Shown piece after piece: positions 6,010-6,578 of a stretch of DNA of 6,578 nt. How positions within the stretch are numbered: the stretch's first letter is position 1; every line of letters starts with the position of its first letter. The notes under the pieces are model-generated. The model was not told where the DNA came from, made no database searches, and saw nothing but the letters and a program-made list of their open reading frames with translations. This DNA is from Bifidobacteriaceae bacterium. GTDB taxonomy: Bacteria; Actinomycetota; Actinomycetes; Actinomycetales; WQXJ01. The stretch is taken from the NCBI GenBank assembly GCA_031278675.1, contig JAITJY010000392.1, positions 1 to 6,578 of the forward strand, written 5' to 3'. The translations under genes were made by a program, and so were the position numbers.

Positions 6010-6108
6010 GGTCAGGGTCTTCCTTTGCGGTGAGGTGGGTTGGCCAGTTGATTCAGTCCTCGCAGTCTATTCGTCTTGAGCCCAAGAGCGCTCCGATATG
6101 TGACACGC

Positions 6109-6135
6109 TTAGCACTCGGCTTGACCGAGTGCTAA
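6109..6135. promoter_or_regulatory. CIRCE operator (HrcA binding site) of groES
   Basis: TTAGCACTC (6109-6117), nine bases, then GAGTGCTAA (6127-6135): an exact match to the CIRCE consensus TTAGCACTC-N9-GAGTGCTAA. It is bound by the HrcA repressor, which releases groESL under heat shock. It overlaps the predicted groES -35 region, so bound HrcA would block RNA polymerase directly. hrcA is not in the window. Being symmetrical and 99 bp from the aminotransferase start, it could in principle also affect that gene, but nothing shows it. Confidence 0.97.
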
Positions 6136-6150
6136 CTTCGGACATACAGT
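6121..6150 (+). promoter_or_regulatory. Predicted groES promoter
   Basis: TTGACC (6121-6126) is a good -35 hexamer lying inside the 9-nt spacer of CIRCE. TACAGT (6145-6150) is a 4-of-6 match to TATAAT, with an 18-bp spacer. Transcription would start near 6156-6158, giving a leader of roughly 127 nt. The arrangement matches repressor-occluded sigma-A-type chaperonin promoters. The start site is inferred. Confidence 0.65.
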
Positions 6151-6182
6151 GAACTGGTCCCACCAAATCGGTGGGGCAGTTC
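6151..6182 (+). other. Strong hairpin at the start of the groES leader
   Basis: GAACTG (6151-6156) pairs with CAGTTC (6177-6182), and CCCACC (6159-6164) pairs with GGTGGG (6170-6175). The loop is AAATC, with a small internal loop GT/G. If transcription starts near 6157 only the inner stem is in the RNA; if it starts a little earlier the whole hairpin caps the 5' end. A 5' stabilising element is a reasonable guess. Confidence 0.55.
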
Positions 6183-6270
6183 TCCCTTCAAGCTCAGGCG
6201 TGACACCGCGACGGCACGTGAGAGCCCAACGGGGGAGCAGATCAACCAAGTGCAACTTCTAGATCGCGAA

Positions 6271-6277
6271 AGGGAGG
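6271..6277 (+). promoter_or_regulatory. groES Shine-Dalgarno
   Basis: AGGGAGG ends 6 nt before the GTG at 6284 and fixes the start. It can pair weakly with ACTTCT at 6255-6260 (six pairs, two of them G-U), a possible temperature-sensitive mask. Confidence 0.8.
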
Positions 6278-6283
6278 TCCGCA

Positions 6284-6578
6284 GTGTCGGTCTCCATCCA
6301 ACCGCTCGAGGACCGGATCGTCGTGACGCCAATTGAGGCGGCAGCTCAGACGGCCTCCGGTCTATACCTACCCGACACGGCCAAGGAAAAGCCCCAGGAA
6401 GGGGAGGTCGTGGCCGTGGGCCCCGGCCGCATCGACGACAAGGGCAACCGCGTCCCGATCGATGTGGCCGTCGGCGACAAGGTCATCTATTCGAAGTACG
6501 GCGGCACCGAAATCACGTTTGGCGAGGTGGATTATCTGATCCTGTCCTCGCGTGATGTTCTGGCCAAAGTCTCCGGCT
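6284..6578 (+). CDS. groES: Co-chaperonin GroES (Hsp10), truncated at the right edge
   Basis: GroES caps the GroEL folding chamber as a heptameric ring. The 98 codons in view run from [14 protein letters not shown] through the mobile loop (about 17-37; [18 protein letters not shown], with the hydrophobic GLYLP segment that contacts GroEL) to [10 protein letters not shown] at 40-49, [15 protein letters not shown] at 63-77 and [15 protein letters not shown] at 84-98. This is nearly the entire protein. The frame is still open at the last base, so the stop codon, expected within a few codons, lies outside the window. The start is GTG at 6284 with AGGGAGG 6 nt upstream; the next conserved residues follow at once, so no shorter start is plausible. 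Expression should be heat-inducible through the perfect CIRCE upstream. groEL is expected next but is not visible. Confidence 0.97.
   Translation, partial: MSVSIQPLEDRIVVTPIEAAAQTASGLYLPDTAKEKPQEGEVVAVGPGRIDDKGNRVPIDVAVGDKVIYSKYGGTEITFGEVDYLILSSRDVLAKVSG

Noticed and set aside
6010..6108. Promoter for the aminotransferase on the minus strand
   Set aside because: Candidate -10-like sequences (for example TAGACT) lack a -35 at usable spacing; not strong enough to list.
6193..6222. Second hairpin in the groES leader, CTCA-GG-CGTG with CACG-TGAG
   Set aside because: Eight pairs interrupted by a 2-nt bulge and a 12-nt loop; could be chance in GC-rich sequence.
1..6578. Insertion sequences, prophage genes, tRNA/rRNA genes, toxin-antitoxin or defence genes
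   Set aside because: Both strands were read for transposase, integrase and RNA-gene signatures; none found. All large conserved frames belong to the housekeeping genes listed.

Overview
The window is high-GC DNA with GTG and ATG starts. Its protein families (TsaD of the actinobacterial type, a YbdK-type carboxylate-amine ligase, a class I methyltransferase with a THUMP-like tail, GroES behind a CIRCE operator) fit a member of the Actinomycetota. I cannot place it to genus from sequence alone.

Layout, left to right: the last 58 codons of aspartase (aspA, +); a 70-bp gap almost filled by a dispersed repeat; tsaD (+), the tRNA t6A enzyme; a convergent 239-bp gap with a pure 18-bp tandem array and a small hairpin; a YbdK-type carboxylate-amine (glutamate-cysteine) ligase (-); a 460-bp gap with a second copy of the dispersed repeat, a ten-unit 15-bp tandem array and, at its far edge, a perfect 13-bp hairpin that runs into the next gene; a SAM-dependent methyltransferase with a THUMP-like C-terminus (-), interrupted by a Pro-rich insertion that is itself a tandem repeat; a class III PLP aminotransferase (-), probably co-transcribed with the methyltransferase (61-bp gap); and a divergent 274-bp regulatory region with a perfect CIRCE operator driving groES (+), which runs off the right edge one base after codon 98.

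As I recall, tsaD and groES lie close together in many actinobacteria, often near the THUMP-like methyltransferase. Here that neighbourhood is opened up by minus-strand genes. The genes are housekeeping: tRNA modification, a probable RNA-directed methyltransferase, amino-acid/amine metabolism and chaperonin. No defence system, CRISPR array, prophage, transposase or RNA gene is visible.

The unusual content is repetitive and structural: three unrelated GC-rich tandem arrays within 2.6 kb (units of 18, 15 and 51/36 bp, all multiples of three), one inside a conserved enzyme; a roughly 50-bp dispersed intergenic repeat in two copies that resembles the MIRU class of interspersed units in its placement; a hairpin with a stop codon in its loop; and a structured groES leader. 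These are the best candidates for something not previously described. Their wider significance depends on genome-wide searches I cannot run.
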